A program made the translations under genes and the position numbers. This document shows positions 7,691-15,858 of a DNA stretch of 64,000 nt, piece after piece. Below the pieces are notes generated by a model, which saw nothing but the letters and a program-made list of their open reading frames with translations, was not told the DNA's origin and did not search any database. This DNA comes from Tistlia sp040905785 (GTDB lineage Bacteria > Pseudomonadota > Alphaproteobacteria > Kiloniellales > DSM-21159): the NCBI RefSeq assembly GCF_040905785.1, contig NZ_JBBDQW010000069.1:26631-90630 (forward strand), read 5' to 3'. The first letter of the stretch is position 1. The number at the start of each line of letters is the position of its first letter.

Positions 7691-8680
7691 TCAGTCGGTC
7701 GCCTTGATCTTCTCGACCAGTTCCTTCAGCTCCGGGTTCTTTTCCAGGAAGGCCGCATGGACCGGCTCCATGGCCGCCTGGAAGGCCGCCTTGTCCTGGA
7801 TCTCGTTGAACTTGACGCCGGCGGCCACGACCTTGTCGCGGCTCGCCTCCGCGCGCTCGGCCCAGAGCTTGCGCTGCAGGTCCGCGCTTTCGCGGGCCGC
7901 CTGCCTGACCAGCGCCTGGTCGTCGGCCGACAGCGAGTCCCAGAGCGCCTTGTTGATGCAGACGCACTCCGGGATGATCAGGTGCTCGGAGTTGGAATAG
8001 TAGCCGGCGACCTCGAAGTGGTTGGTCGACTCGTAGGACGGCCAGTTGTTCTCGGCGCCGTCGACGACCCCCGTCTTCAGCGACTGGTAGACCTCGCCGA
8101 AGGCCATCGGCGTGGCGTTTCCGCCCATCGCCTCGATCATGCCGACGAAGAGGTCGTTGCTCATGACCCGGATCTTCATGCCCTTGACGTCGTCGGGCGT
8201 CTCGATCGGCCGCTTGGTGTTGTAGAAGGAGCGCGCACCCGAATCGTACCAGGCGAGGGCGACCAGGCCCTTCTCGGCCATGGCGGCGCTGAGCTCCTCG
8301 CCGATCGGGCCGTCCATGACCCGGTGCATGTGGTCGAGGTTCTTGAAGATGAAGGGCAGCGAGACGACGTTGGTCGCCGGCACGACCTGGCCCATCGGGC
8401 CCAGGTTGAAGACGGCGAAGTCGATGCCGCCGAGCCGGACCTGCTCGATCGCGTCGGGCTGGTCGCCGAGCACGCCGGAATGGTAGGTCTTGGCGGTCAG
8501 GCGCCCGTCCGAGCGCTCGGCGATCATCTCGGCGAAGGCGTCCATGCCCAGGGAGACCGGGTAGTCGGGGACGTGGATGTTCCAGCCGCGCCACTCCTTG
8601 GCTTGGCCGGTCGCGGCACCCAGCAGCAGGCCGGCGGTCAGCGCCGCGGCGGCGAGGCCCAGCAGTCCTGTCTTGCGCAT
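7691..8680 (-). CDS. dctP: TRAP transporter substrate-binding protein DctP, probably uronate-specific
   Basis: This 329-residue periplasmic receptor has a clear signal peptide (MRKTG, a hydrophobic core, cleavage near ATGQAKE). The mature part has the DctP landmarks GVLGDQPDAIEQVRLG, KGMKIRVMSND and FGEVYQSLKTGVVDGAENN. The last includes the conserved arginine and asparagine region that clamps the ligand carboxylate in this family. It is the first gene of the leftward operon and faces the GntR regulator across a 156-bp gap. The udh/kdgD setting suggests galacturonate or glucuronate as ligand; that is inference. Confidence 0.93.
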   Translation of the reverse strand: MRKTGLLGLAAAALTAGLLLGAATGQAKEWRGWNIHVPDYPVSLGMDAFAEMIAERSDGRLTAKTYHSGVLGDQPDAIEQVRLGGIDFAVFNLGPMGQVVPATNVVSLPFIFKNLDHMHRVMDGPIGEELSAAMAEKGLVALAWYDSGARSFYNTKRPIETPDDVKGMKIRVMSNDLFVGMIEAMGGNATPMAFGEVYQSLKTGVVDGAENNWPSYESTNHFEVAGYYSNSEHLIIPECVCINKALWDSLSADDQALVRQAARESADLQRKLWAERAEASRDKVVAAGVKFNEIQDKAAFQAAMEPVHAAFLEKNPELKELVEKIKATD

Positions 8681-8751
8681 TTTACTTTCCTCCCTCGTGA
8701 GCCCGGTTTGCGGCAGCAGGCGGCTGTCGGCCCGGCGTTCTAGACATCAGA

Positions 8752-8761
8752 CATCATATGA
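8752..8761. promoter_or_regulatory. Candidate GntR operator, copy 1
   Basis: CATCATATGA sits in the divergent gap between dctP and the GntR gene and recurs exactly at 9750-9759 ahead of kdgD. Ten shared bases in two AT-rich patches of a GC-rich genome, both flanking the same regulator, suggest a binding site for that regulator. The direct repeat GACATCA lies next to it. Confidence 0.5.
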
Positions 8762-8836
8762 ATTAGCCTGACCAGCGTCAATCTCGGCGAGCGGCTATAG
8801 TGGGCTGCAGTATCGAGAGCCGACTCGGAGAGGGGA

Positions 8837-9577
8837 ATGACGGAACTTGCGGCCCGGCGGCCGGCGACACGGCCGCGCCGGAACCTGACACAGATGGTCA
8901 TCGCGGACCTGCGCGAGCGGATCGGCAGCGGCGGCCTGCAGCCTGGCGACAAGCTGCCCACCGAGCAGGCGCTGATCCGGCAGCTCGGCGTCAGCCGCAC
9001 GGTGGTGCGCGAGGCGATCGCCGGCCTGCGCGCCGACGGCCTGGTCGAGCCGCGCCAGGGCATCGGCGTCTTCGTGCGCGAGGCGGTGCGTCCGAGCTCG
9101 GGCCTCAGCCTGCTCAGCGAGGACGCCGGCAAGATCTCCTCGGTAATCGAGACGCTGGAGCTGCGCGCCGCGGTCGAGATCGAGGCGGCGGGCCTCGCCG
9201 CCGAGCGCCGCTCGCCGGCCCAGGAGGCCAAGATCCGCGAGCGCTACGAAGAGATCGCCGCGGCCATCGCGCGCGGCGAGGCGGCCGAGGACGCCGACTT
9301 CGCCTTTCATCTCGCGATCGCCGAGGCGACCAACAACCGGCATTTCGGCGAGTTCTTCGAGTTCCTCGGGCGACGCACCATCCCGCGCTCGCAGCTCTCC
9401 GACCGCGGTGCTTCCCCGGTGCGCACGCCGGCCTACGTGCGCCAGCTGCAGGGCGAGCACGAGACCATCATGGCCGCCATCTGCCAGGGCGACGCCGAGG
9501 CCGCCCGCGAGGCCATGCGCATCCACCTCAAGGGCAGCCTGGAGCGCTACCAGCGCCTGCGTCGCGAGGCGCGGTAG
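8837..9577 (+). CDS. FadR-subfamily GntR transcriptional regulator
   Basis: This 246-residue protein has an N-terminal GntR winged helix (about residues 18-80; PTEQALIRQLGVSRTVVREA). The C-terminal FCD domain keeps the metal ligands: Asp and His in DADFAFHLAI, His in EHETIM and His in RIHLKG. FCD domains of this group sense sugar acids and related carboxylates. It starts at 8837 behind GGAGAGGGGA and lies between the divergent transporter/udh operon and kdgD-gci-gli, so it is the likely local regulator of uronate use. Repression versus activation cannot be read from the sequence. Confidence 0.92.
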   Translation: MTELAARRPATRPRRNLTQMVIADLRERIGSGGLQPGDKLPTEQALIRQLGVSRTVVREAIAGLRADGLVEPRQGIGVFVREAVRPSSGLSLLSEDAGKISSVIETLELRAAVEIEAAGLAAERRSPAQEAKIRERYEEIAAAIARGEAAEDADFAFHLAIAEATNNRHFGEFFEFLGRRTIPRSQLSDRGASPVRTPAYVRQLQGEHETIMAAICQGDAEAAREAMRIHLKGSLERYQRLRREAR

Positions 9578-9845
9578 GAGCTGGCGACGGCCGCCGGCGG
9601 TGCGGCCGCTGCGCTTGCGTGGTTCGCCCTTGCGCTTGCGTGGTTCGACAGGCTCACCACGAAGCGACGGGTGGGACGCCACAGGCTTCGCCGTCGCTTC
9701 ATGGTGAGCCTGTCGAACCATGAGAGCGCAAGGGCCCAGCCCGCGAAGTCATCATATGACTTGACTGGGCGGGAGGAGGACATATCGTACCGGCAGCTCC
9801 CGGCGCGCCGCTCGCGGCGCATTCCTCCAGACCGGACCCCGAACC
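9578..9845. repeat. Inverted pair of REP-like elements ahead of kdgD
   Basis: This gap holds a + copy (9641-9670) and a - copy (9691-9720) separated by 20 bp, able to fold into a long cruciform or hairpin. Just before it, CGCTTGCGTGGTTCG is duplicated (9612-9647), suggesting a small slippage event. Downstream come the candidate operator and the kdgD start. Confidence 0.85.
9746..9762. promoter_or_regulatory. Candidate GntR operator, copy 2 (AAGTCA-N5-TGACTT)
   Basis: A perfect 6-bp inverted repeat with a 5-base spacer (AAGTCA TCATA TGACTT) contains the CATCATATGA motif also found at 8752-8761. It lies about 85 bp before kdgD, where a regulator of the kdgD-gci-gli operon would bind. Confidence 0.55.
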
Positions 9846-10754
9846 ATGGATCACGCTGCCCTCAAGGCCCGCATCGCCAGCGGCCTGCTGTCCTTCCCGG
9901 TCAGCCCCTTCCGCGCCGACCTCTCATTCGACCTTGAGCGCTACCGTGCCCACGTCGGCTGGCTCGCCGGCTTCGAGGCGGCGGCCCTCTTCGCCGCCGG
10001 CGGCACCGGCGAGTTCTTCTCGCTGACCCCCGCCGAGGTCTGCGAGGCGACGCGGGCGGCCAAGGAGGTCTCGGGCGCGGTCCCGATCATCGCCGGCTGC
10101 GGCTACGGCACCGCCATGGCCTGCGAGCTGGCCGAGGGCGTCGAGCGGGCCGGCGCCGACGCCATCCTGCTGCTGCCGCACTACCTGGTCGGCGCCTCGC
10201 AGGAGGGCCTCTTCGCCCACGTCAAGGCGGTCTGCGGCGCGATCCGCATTGGCGTCGTCGTCTACAATCGCGACAACGCCATCCTCAAGGCCGACACCCT
10301 GGCGCGCCTGGCCGAGGCCTGCCCGAACCTGATCGGCTTCAAGGACGGCTCGGGCGACATCGCGACGGTGCGCCAGGTCACCGCCAGCCTCGGCGACCGG
10401 CTCGTCTACATCGGCGGCATGCCGACCCACGAGCTCTACGCCGAGGCCTACGACGCCGCGGGCGTCTCGACCTACTCCTCGGCGATCTTCAACTTCGCGC
10501 CGGAGATGGCGCTGACCTTCCACCGGGCGCTCGGCGAGCAGGACCGCGCGACCCTGCAGGAGCTGCTGACCGGCTTCTTCTATCCCTATTCCGCGATCCG
10601 CGACCGCAGCCCGGGCTACGCCGTCTCGATCATCAAGGCGGGCCTGCGGCTCGCCGGGCGCGACTGCGGGCCGGTGCGCCCGCCGCTGACCGACCTGACC
10701 GAGGTCGAGCACGAGCTGCTGGCGCCGCTGGTCCGGGCCCACTGCCGAGGCTAG
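9846..10754 (+). CDS. kdgD: 5-dehydro-4-deoxyglucarate dehydratase
   Basis: This 302-residue class I aldolase-fold enzyme of the DapA family should dehydrate and decarboxylate 5-keto-4-deoxyglucarate to 2-oxoglutarate semialdehyde. SFPVSPF, AAGGTGEFFSLTP, the tyrosine in VVVYNRDN and the Schiff-base lysine in GFKDGSGD are all present, and the length matches the family. It is the first gene of a three-gene rightward operon with gci 8 bases downstream. No 2-oxoglutarate semialdehyde dehydrogenase is in the window, so the last step must be encoded elsewhere. Confidence 0.95.
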   Translation: MDHAALKARIASGLLSFPVSPFRADLSFDLERYRAHVGWLAGFEAAALFAAGGTGEFFSLTPAEVCEATRAAKEVSGAVPIIAGCGYGTAMACELAEGVERAGADAILLLPHYLVGASQEGLFAHVKAVCGAIRIGVVVYNRDNAILKADTLARLAEACPNLIGFKDGSGDIATVRQVTASLGDRLVYIGGMPTHELYAEAYDAAGVSTYSSAIFNFAPEMALTFHRALGEQDRATLQELLTGFFYPYSAIRDRSPGYAVSIIKAGLRLAGRDCGPVRPPLTDLTEVEHELLAPLVRAHCRG

Positions 10755-10762
10755 GCTGCGCC

Positions 10763-11908
10763 ATGGCCTCGACCCGCATCGCCGAGATCCGCACGCACCT
10801 GCTCGAGCACCGGCTCGAGGCTCCCTTCGAATCGGCCTTCTCCCGCTTCGACTCTCGCGCTCACTGCCTGGTCGAGGTCGTCACGGAGGACGGCACCTCC
10901 GGCTGGGGCGAGTGCCTCGGGCCGATGCGCCTCAACGCCGCCGTGGTCGCGGCCATGGCGCCGCTGCTGGTCGGACGGGACGCCCTCGACCACGAGCGGC
11001 TGTGGCTGCACCTCTACAGCCAGTTCCGCGACCAGGGGCAGCGCGGCCTGGTGGTCACCGCCCTCTCCGGCCTGGAGATCGCGCTCTGGGACCTCAAGGG
11101 CCGGCACTTCGGCGCGCCGGTGCACCGGCTGCTCGGCGGCGCCTTCCGCAGCCAGGTGCCGGCCTATGCGACCGGCGGCTTCCGGCGTGCCTCGGGCGAC
11201 CGCCCGACCTATCTGGCCGAGGAGACCGCGGGCTACGTCCGCGAGGGCTTCGGGGCGGTCAAGATCAAGATCGGCTACGGCGTCGCCGAGGACCTGGCGG
11301 CGATCCGGGCGGTGCGCGAGGCGATCGGGCCCGGCACCGGCCTGATGATCGACGCCAACCACGGCTACGATGCCCTGGAGGCGATCGCCCTGGGGCGGGC
11401 CGCGGCGGCCTGCGACATCGCCTGGTTCGAGGAGCCGGTCGTGCCGGAGGACCTGGAGGGCTACCGGGCGGTCAAGGCGGGCCAGCCGATCCCGGTCGCC
11501 GGCGGTGAGACCTGGTTCACCCGCTGGGGCTTCCGCGACGCCGTGGCCGGCCGCGTCCTCGACATCCTGCAGCCCGACGTCTGCGCCGTCGGCGGCCTCT
11601 CCGAGGCCTGCCGCATCGCGACCCTGGCCGAGACCTTCGGCCTGCGCCTGGTGCCGCACGTCTGGGGCACCGGCGTCGCCCTGGCCGCCGCCCTGCAGTT
11701 CCTCGCCGTGCTGCCGGACTCGCCGCCGCGCCACCAGCCGCGCCAGCCGCTGCTCGAGTTCGACCGGACCGACAACCCCTTCCGCCAGGCCGTGCTCACG
11801 GTGCCGATCGAGCAGCGCGACGGCCTGGTCGCGGTGCCCGACGGCCCCGGCCTCGGCATCGAGATCGACCGCGCCGCCCTGGCGCGCTACAGGGCACCGG
11901 AGGGATAG
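10763..11908 (+). CDS. gci: D-galactarolactone cycloisomerase
   Basis: This 381-residue enolase-superfamily protein (mandelate racemase/muconate lactonising type) closely follows the Agrobacterium Gci enzyme: RTHLLEHRL, GWGECLGPMRLNAAVV and DQGQRG near the start. The catalytic set is visible: Lys-x-Lys in VKIKIGYG, Asp in DANHGYD, Glu in EEPVVPE and GGETWF, and His in PHVWGTG. The enzyme opens galactaro-1,4-lactone and isomerises it to 3-deoxy-2-keto-hexarate, which KdgD then uses. It lies between kdgD and the lactone isomerase gene, whose start is 8 bases away. A plain galactarate dehydratase role is less likely. Confidence 0.92.
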   Translation: MASTRIAEIRTHLLEHRLEAPFESAFSRFDSRAHCLVEVVTEDGTSGWGECLGPMRLNAAVVAAMAPLLVGRDALDHERLWLHLYSQFRDQGQRGLVVTALSGLEIALWDLKGRHFGAPVHRLLGGAFRSQVPAYATGGFRRASGDRPTYLAEETAGYVREGFGAVKIKIGYGVAEDLAAIRAVREAIGPGTGLMIDANHGYDALEAIALGRAAAACDIAWFEEPVVPEDLEGYRAVKAGQPIPVAGGETWFTRWGFRDAVAGRVLDILQPDVCAVGGLSEACRIATLAETFGLRLVPHVWGTGVALAAALQFLAVLPDSPPRHQPRQPLLEFDRTDNPFRQAVLTVPIEQRDGLVAVPDGPGLGIEIDRAALARYRAPEG

Positions 11909-11916
11909 GAGAGACC

Positions 11917-12777
11917 ATGTCCGAGACCCAGGCCCCGCGCCCGCTGGCCGGCCGCGCGCCCAAGCTGAAGACGCCGCCGGGAACCACCGACACCCATATC
12001 CACATCTTCAGCGAGGGCCACGCCGGCCAGCCGGGCGGGCCGCCGATGCCGGCGCCGGCGACGGTCGCCGACTACCGCCGCTTCCAGAAGTGGCTGGGGC
12101 TGGAGCGGGCCGTGGTCGTGCAGAGCAACGCCTACCAGCTCGACAACGCCTGCCTGCTCGAGGCGCTGGCCGACTTCGGCGGCGACGCCCGCGGCATCGC
12201 CGCCGTGACGCCTGAGACCCCGGAGGCGGAGCTGGAGCGCATGACCGCTGCCGGCGTGCTGGGCGCGCGCATCATGAACCTGCCGGGCGGCGCCGTCGGG
12301 CTCGACCGGCTGGAGGCCGTGGCGGCGCGGGTCCGGCCCTTCGGCTGGCACGTCATCGTCCAGCTCGACGGGCGCCAGCTGCCCGACCACGAGGCCGTCC
12401 TGAAGCGCCTGGAGGGGCCCTACGTCGTCGATCACGTCGGCAAGTTCCTGGAGCCGGTGGCGCTCGACCATGCCGCCTTCCGCTGCCTGCTCGGCCTGGT
12501 CGAGCGGGGCAACTGCTACGTCAAGCTGTCGGCCGCCTACGAGACCTCGCAGAGCGGGGCGCCGGACTACCGCGACGTCGGGCGGCTCGCCCGGGCGCTG
12601 GTCGAGGCGGCGCCGGAGCGGATGCTCTGGGCCAGCAACTGGCCCCACGTCGGCGTGCCGCGCGAGCGCTACCCCGACGACGTCGACCTGCTCGACGTGC
12701 TGCTCGAGTGGGCGCCCGACGAGACGGTGCGGCGAGGGATTTTGGTCGACAACCCGGCGCGCCTTTACGGATTCTGA
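11917..12777 (+). CDS. gli: D-galactarolactone isomerase (amidohydrolase family)
   Basis: This 286-residue amidohydrolase-2 protein has His-x-His in TDTHIHIF near residue 28, VDHVGKF near 171 and the late metal/active-site region WASNWPHVGVP. In Agrobacterium the equivalent enzyme converts galactaro-1,5-lactone, the product of Udh, to the 1,4-lactone used by Gci. Position directly after gci supports this assignment over a general lactonase. The gene ends at 12777, overlapping by a few bases the convergent Rrf2 gene. Confidence 0.9.
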   Translation: MSETQAPRPLAGRAPKLKTPPGTTDTHIHIFSEGHAGQPGGPPMPAPATVADYRRFQKWLGLERAVVVQSNAYQLDNACLLEALADFGGDARGIAAVTPETPEAELERMTAAGVLGARIMNLPGGAVGLDRLEAVAARVRPFGWHVIVQLDGRQLPDHEAVLKRLEGPYVVDHVGKFLEPVALDHAAFRCLLGLVERGNCYVKLSAAYETSQSGAPDYRDVGRLARALVEAAPERMLWASNWPHVGVPRERYPDDVDLLDVLLEWAPDETVRRGILVDNPARLYGF

Positions 12778-13235
12778 GACGCGCCTGCGGGGAGGGCGGG
12801 GGCCGGCGCCCTGAGGCTGCTCCACAGGGCATCGGGGCGGGCCACGAGGTCCGCCAGCGTGTAGCCGTCCAGCACCGCCACGAAAGCCTCGAGGGCCTCG
12901 CGCAGCGCGCCGCGTAGGCGGCAGGCGCCGGTGATGACGCAGCGATTGTGCGCGGCGTCGAAGCACTCGACCAGGGCGAAGCTGTCCTCGGTGGTCCGCA
13001 CGACCGCGCCGATGCAGATCTCGGCGGCCGGCCGGCCGAGACGCAGGCCGCCGCCGCGCCCGCGCACGGTCTCGATAAAGCCCTCGCGCCCGAGCTCGAG
13101 CGCGATCTTCATCAGGTGGTTGCGCGAGATGCGGTAGTCGCTCGCGACCTCCTGAATGGTGACCAGGCCGCGCGGCTCGATGGCGAGGCGCATCAGCAGG
13201 CGCAGGGCGTAGTCGCTGTGGCGGGTGAGCTGCAT
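12765..13235 (-). CDS. nsrR: Rrf2 family regulator, NsrR-like nitric oxide sensor
   Basis: This 156-residue Rrf2 protein starts at the internal ATG 13235 (MQLTRHSDYALRLLM), which matches the family start; the open frame upstream runs through regulatory DNA. The winged helix (VASDYRISRNHLMKI) is followed by RGRGGGLRLGRPA and three cysteines spaced C-x7-C-x5-C in the cluster loop. That pattern fits NsrR, whose 4Fe-4S cluster reacts with NO. Divergent truncated haemoglobin and two AAAAGATGCAT boxes in the shared promoter strengthen the call. Its tail overlaps the end of gli by 13 bases. Confidence 0.87.
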   Translation of the reverse strand: MQLTRHSDYALRLLMRLAIEPRGLVTIQEVASDYRISRNHLMKIALELGREGFIETVRGRGGGLRLGRPAAEICIGAVVRTTEDSFALVECFDAAHNRCVITGACRLRGALREALEAFVAVLDGYTLADLVARPDALWSSLRAPAPALPAGASQNP

Positions 13236-13251
13236 GGGGGCGCCGGCGGTT

Positions 13252-13262
13252 AAAAGATGCAT
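13252..13262. promoter_or_regulatory. NsrR-like box 1
   Basis: AAAAGATGCAT lies 17 bases from the nsrR start. AAGATGCAT with an AT-rich arm is the known NsrR half-site, so autoregulation is likely. Confidence 0.65.
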
Positions 13263-13302
13263 CATAGGTATTGCTTTTGGGCGGCGTCGGCAATAGCCTC
13301 GC

Positions 13303-13313
13303 AAAAGATGCAT
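13303..13313. promoter_or_regulatory. NsrR-like box 2
   Basis: The same 11 bases, AAAAGATGCAT, followed by TTTC, occur 27 bases before the truncated haemoglobin start. Two identical boxes 51 bp apart in a 104-bp divergent promoter point to joint NO-responsive control of both genes. Confidence 0.65.
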
Positions 13314-13339
13314 TTTCACTACCTGTTTGAGACGACCTC

Positions 13340-13795
13340 ATGGAACAAGCGCCTCTGCACCCCAACCCCCTGCGGCTGCCCGTCCATCCGAGGATCGACG
13401 AAGCGCTGATCGAGCGGCTGGTCCGGGCCTTCTACGGCCGGGTCGCCCGGGACCCCGAGCTGGGCCCGATCTTCGCCGCGGCGCTCGGCGAGAGCTGGGA
13501 GCCGCATCTGCAGAAGATGTTCGCCTTCTGGTCGTCGGTGACCCTGATGACCGGCCGCTACAAGGGCAAGCCGGTGCCGGCGCATCAGCGCCTGTCGGGC
13601 GTTGCGCCGCATCATTTCGAGATCTGGCTGGGGCTGTTCCGCGAAACCGCCGAAGCGCTCTGCGAGCCGGAGGTCGCCGAGATCTTCGTCGTCCGCGCTG
13701 AGCGCATCGCCGAGAGCCTGCAGCTCGCCCTCTTCTACAGGCCCGGCCTGTCGCCCGCCTTCGGGGCCGCCTCGCCGGGCGAGTCGAGCCGCTGA
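13340..13795 (+). CDS. Group III truncated haemoglobin
   Basis: This 151-residue globin has FYGRVARDPELGPIF near residue 31, MFAFWSSVTLMTGRYKG near 60, then HQRL and HFEIWLGLF. The pattern fits group III (P-type) truncated haemoglobins, with the proximal histidine probably in the HHFEIWL segment. Members bind oxygen or NO and are often induced by nitrosative stress, which fits the divergent NsrR-like gene and the two boxes. The C-terminal 20 residues are a low-complexity tail. Confidence 0.9.
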   Translation: MEQAPLHPNPLRLPVHPRIDEALIERLVRAFYGRVARDPELGPIFAAALGESWEPHLQKMFAFWSSVTLMTGRYKGKPVPAHQRLSGVAPHHFEIWLGLFRETAEALCEPEVAEIFVVRAERIAESLQLALFYRPGLSPAFGAASPGESSR

Positions 13796-13814
13796 CACTG
13801 GAAAGGATGGAACG

Positions 13815-14342
13815 ATGGAAGGACTTGCCGAACGCTTGCCGGCCGAAGGCCTCGAGGCGGACCGCCTGCCGCCGGAGACCCCCTCTGCCCCGGTGCAGCC
13901 CCGCACCCGGATCCTGGAGGTCCCGCGCGGCCCCGCTCCGGCGCCCGCCAACGATCTCGTGTCCGCCGCACCCTCCAACGAGCGCAGCCTCGGCGAGGAG
14001 CTCCACCCGGCCTGCTACGCCATCATCTTCGGCGCCGCCCTCTGGATCGTCGGCGTCTACGGCCTCGCCTTCGCGGCAGCGCCGCAGGCCCTCATGATGG
14101 TCGGCGTGTCCCTCAGCTTCCTGCTCGTCTACGGCGGCCTGCCCCTGGTCATGTGGCGCTCGCGTCCCCTCCCGCAGCGCGCGCGCCGCACCGGAGGCTT
14201 CGGGGCTTTCGCCCGGAGCCGTGTCGAGACCTGGACCGGCGCCATCCACGGCCGCGAGGCGACGACCCAGATGGCCATGATCCCCGTGGCCCTCGCGCTG
14301 GCGGCGACCGGTACGGCGCTGGCGATCGCGGCCGCGCGCTGA
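13815..14342 (+). CDS. Hypothetical inner-membrane protein
   Basis: The 175-residue protein starts MEGLAERLPAEG at ATG 13815 behind GAAAGGATGGAACG. Residues 1-65 are polar and proline-rich and probably cytoplasmic. Three hydrophobic stretches follow (about 68-88, 93-115 and 150-173), the middle one containing FLLVYGGLPLVMW. I recognise no characterised family. It follows the truncated haemoglobin by 19 bases, so co-transcription and a role linked to NO or respiration are possible but unproven. Confidence 0.7.
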   Translation: MEGLAERLPAEGLEADRLPPETPSAPVQPRTRILEVPRGPAPAPANDLVSAAPSNERSLGEELHPACYAIIFGAALWIVGVYGLAFAAAPQALMMVGVSLSFLLVYGGLPLVMWRSRPLPQRARRTGGFGAFARSRVETWTGAIHGREATTQMAMIPVALALAATGTALAIAAAR

Positions 14343-14676
14343 AGCGACACCGCCGCGCCACCCGTCGCCGCAGGCAGTTGCCGGACGGAACCATCGTCAC
14401 CCTTGCCTGTTCCAAGGACAGGGGCGGAGGGCACGGCGGGCTCCGGCGCGGCCGCCCCTCGAACCCACGGCGAGCGCCCGGCGGCCCGAGCCGCTAGGCC
14501 GAGCAGCAATCCAAGGCACTCGCGGAGGGGGGGGCGCTCGTATTGCGAGCGTTTGCGGAAAAGGAAATGCGACCGAAGATACAAAAAGTCACATCCGTTC
14601 GACACGACATCGCCGTAAAAGAAGGCGACAGTGGAGGTCGGGAGGCAGTGGCCACCAGGAAGAGCGAGGCTTCATC
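14343..14676. other. Intergenic region without recognisable content
   Basis: These 334 bases hold no convincing open frame, repeat or hairpin. The second half is AT-richer than its surroundings (about 14570-14640) and may contain the promoter for the small gene at 14677. Confidence 0.5.
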
Positions 14677-14895
14677 ATGACTACACCGGTGTTCGCAGAG
14701 CCGACTGTCGAAGACATGCTGGCGGATCCGATCGTCCGGCTGGTGATGCAGCGCGATGGGGTCGAGGAAGCGGAGCTCCGCCTCACGCTGCGCCGGCTGG
14801 CGGCGGCCCGGACCTGCATCCGGAACGGGCGTGACGGCCGGGCGCGGTCCGCGCCCGCCCCGGATGCCGACGCGGTTGCCGCCGCCGAAGGCTAG
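14677..14895 (+). CDS. Small hypothetical protein
   Basis: A 72-residue soluble protein beginning MTTPVFAEPTVEDMLADPIV, with a helix-rich, charged middle and an alanine/aspartate-rich tail. PTVEDMLADPIVRLVMQRDGV has the look of a short conserved alphaproteobacterial motif, but I cannot name a function. A strong hairpin terminator follows at 14953-14986. Confidence 0.55.
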   Translation: MTTPVFAEPTVEDMLADPIVRLVMQRDGVEEAELRLTLRRLAAARTCIRNGRDGRARSAPAPDADAVAAAEG

Positions 14896-14952
14896 CAGGC
14901 CCGGCTCGGCTTCCCCGTTACCGACCCAGCCAGATCCCGACCCAGAGAGTTT

Positions 14953-14986
14953 GACCCCGGGCGCCGCTGCGCCCGGGGTCTTCTTG
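14953..14986. terminator. Bidirectional hairpin terminator
   Basis: GACCCCGGGCG and CGCCCGGGGTC form an 11-bp stem around CCGCTG, followed by TTCTT. It lies between convergent genes ending at 14895 (+) and 15010 (-) and could serve both. Confidence 0.75.
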
Positions 14987-15009
14987 TGCGGCGACCGCGC
15001 TGCGCGAAA

Positions 15010-15858
15010 TCAGGAGCCGACGACGCGGCCGCCGTTGGGGTGCAGGACTTGGCCGGTCATGTAGGAAGCTTCCTCCGAGGCGAGGAAGACGTAGCAGGGG
15101 GCGACCTCGTTTGGCTGCCCGGCCCGCTCCATCGGCGACGACTTGCCGTGCTGCGCGACCTTCTCGGGGCCGAAGGAGGCCGGGATCAGCGGCGTCCAGA
15201 TCGGGCCCGGCGCGACCGCGTTGACCCTGATCTGCTTGTCGACCAGCGCCTGCGAGAGCGAGCGGGTGAAGGCGACGATGGCACCCTTGGTCGCGGCGTA
15301 GTCGATCAGCGTCTTGTGGCCCTGGTAGGCCGTGATCGAGGTCGAGTTCACGATTGCCGCGCCGGGCTTCAGGTGCGGCATCGCCGCCTTGGTCAGATAG
15401 AAGAAGCTGAAGATGTTGGTGCGGAAGGTGCGCTCCATCTGGGCCGTGTCGAACTGGGCGAAGTCGTCGGTCTCGTGCTGCTCCGCCGCGTTGTTGACCA
15501 GGACGTCGAGCCGCCCGAAGCGCTTGAGCGTCTGCGCCACGGCGTCGCGGCAGAAGGCCTCGTCCCCGATGTCGCCGGCGATCGCCAGGGCCGGGCGGCC
15601 CTCTTCCTCGACCAGCCGCACGGTGTCCTCGGCGTCCTCCGTCTCGTCGAGGTAGAGGATGGCGACGGCGGCGCCTTCGCGGGCCATGGCCAGGGCGACG
15701 GCGCGGCCGATGCCGCTGTCGCCGCCACTGATCAGCGCGACCTTGTCGGCCAGCCTGCCGCTGCCGGGAAAGCGCGGGCGGCAGTCCGGCTCCGGCGTCA
15801 TCTCGCGCTCGTCGCCGGGCTGGTCCTGTTGCTGAGGGGGCTGCAGGTGCTCGTTCAT
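15010..15858 (-). CDS. SDR family oxidoreductase, YhdF/YdaD-like stress type
   Basis: This 282-residue short-chain dehydrogenase has the NAD(P) motif ISGGDSGIGRAVA near residue 45, NNAAEQ, a serine in NSTSITAYQG and catalytic Tyr-x3-Lys in DYAATKGA. The 35-residue polar, glutamine-rich N-terminal extension before GRLADKVALI is typical of the general-stress glucose-dehydrogenase-like subgroup (GSP39/YdaD/YhdF). Substrate unknown. It stands alone, with the YihY gene transcribed divergently. Confidence 0.88.
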   Translation of the reverse strand: MNEHLQPPQQQDQPGDEREMTPEPDCRPRFPGSGRLADKVALISGGDSGIGRAVALAMAREGAAVAILYLDETEDAEDTVRLVEEEGRPALAIAGDIGDEAFCRDAVAQTLKRFGRLDVLVNNAAEQHETDDFAQFDTAQMERTFRTNIFSFFYLTKAAMPHLKPGAAIVNSTSITAYQGHKTLIDYAATKGAIVAFTRSLSQALVDKQIRVNAVAPGPIWTPLIPASFGPEKVAQHGKSSPMERAGQPNEVAPCYVFLASEEASYMTGQVLHPNGGRVVGS

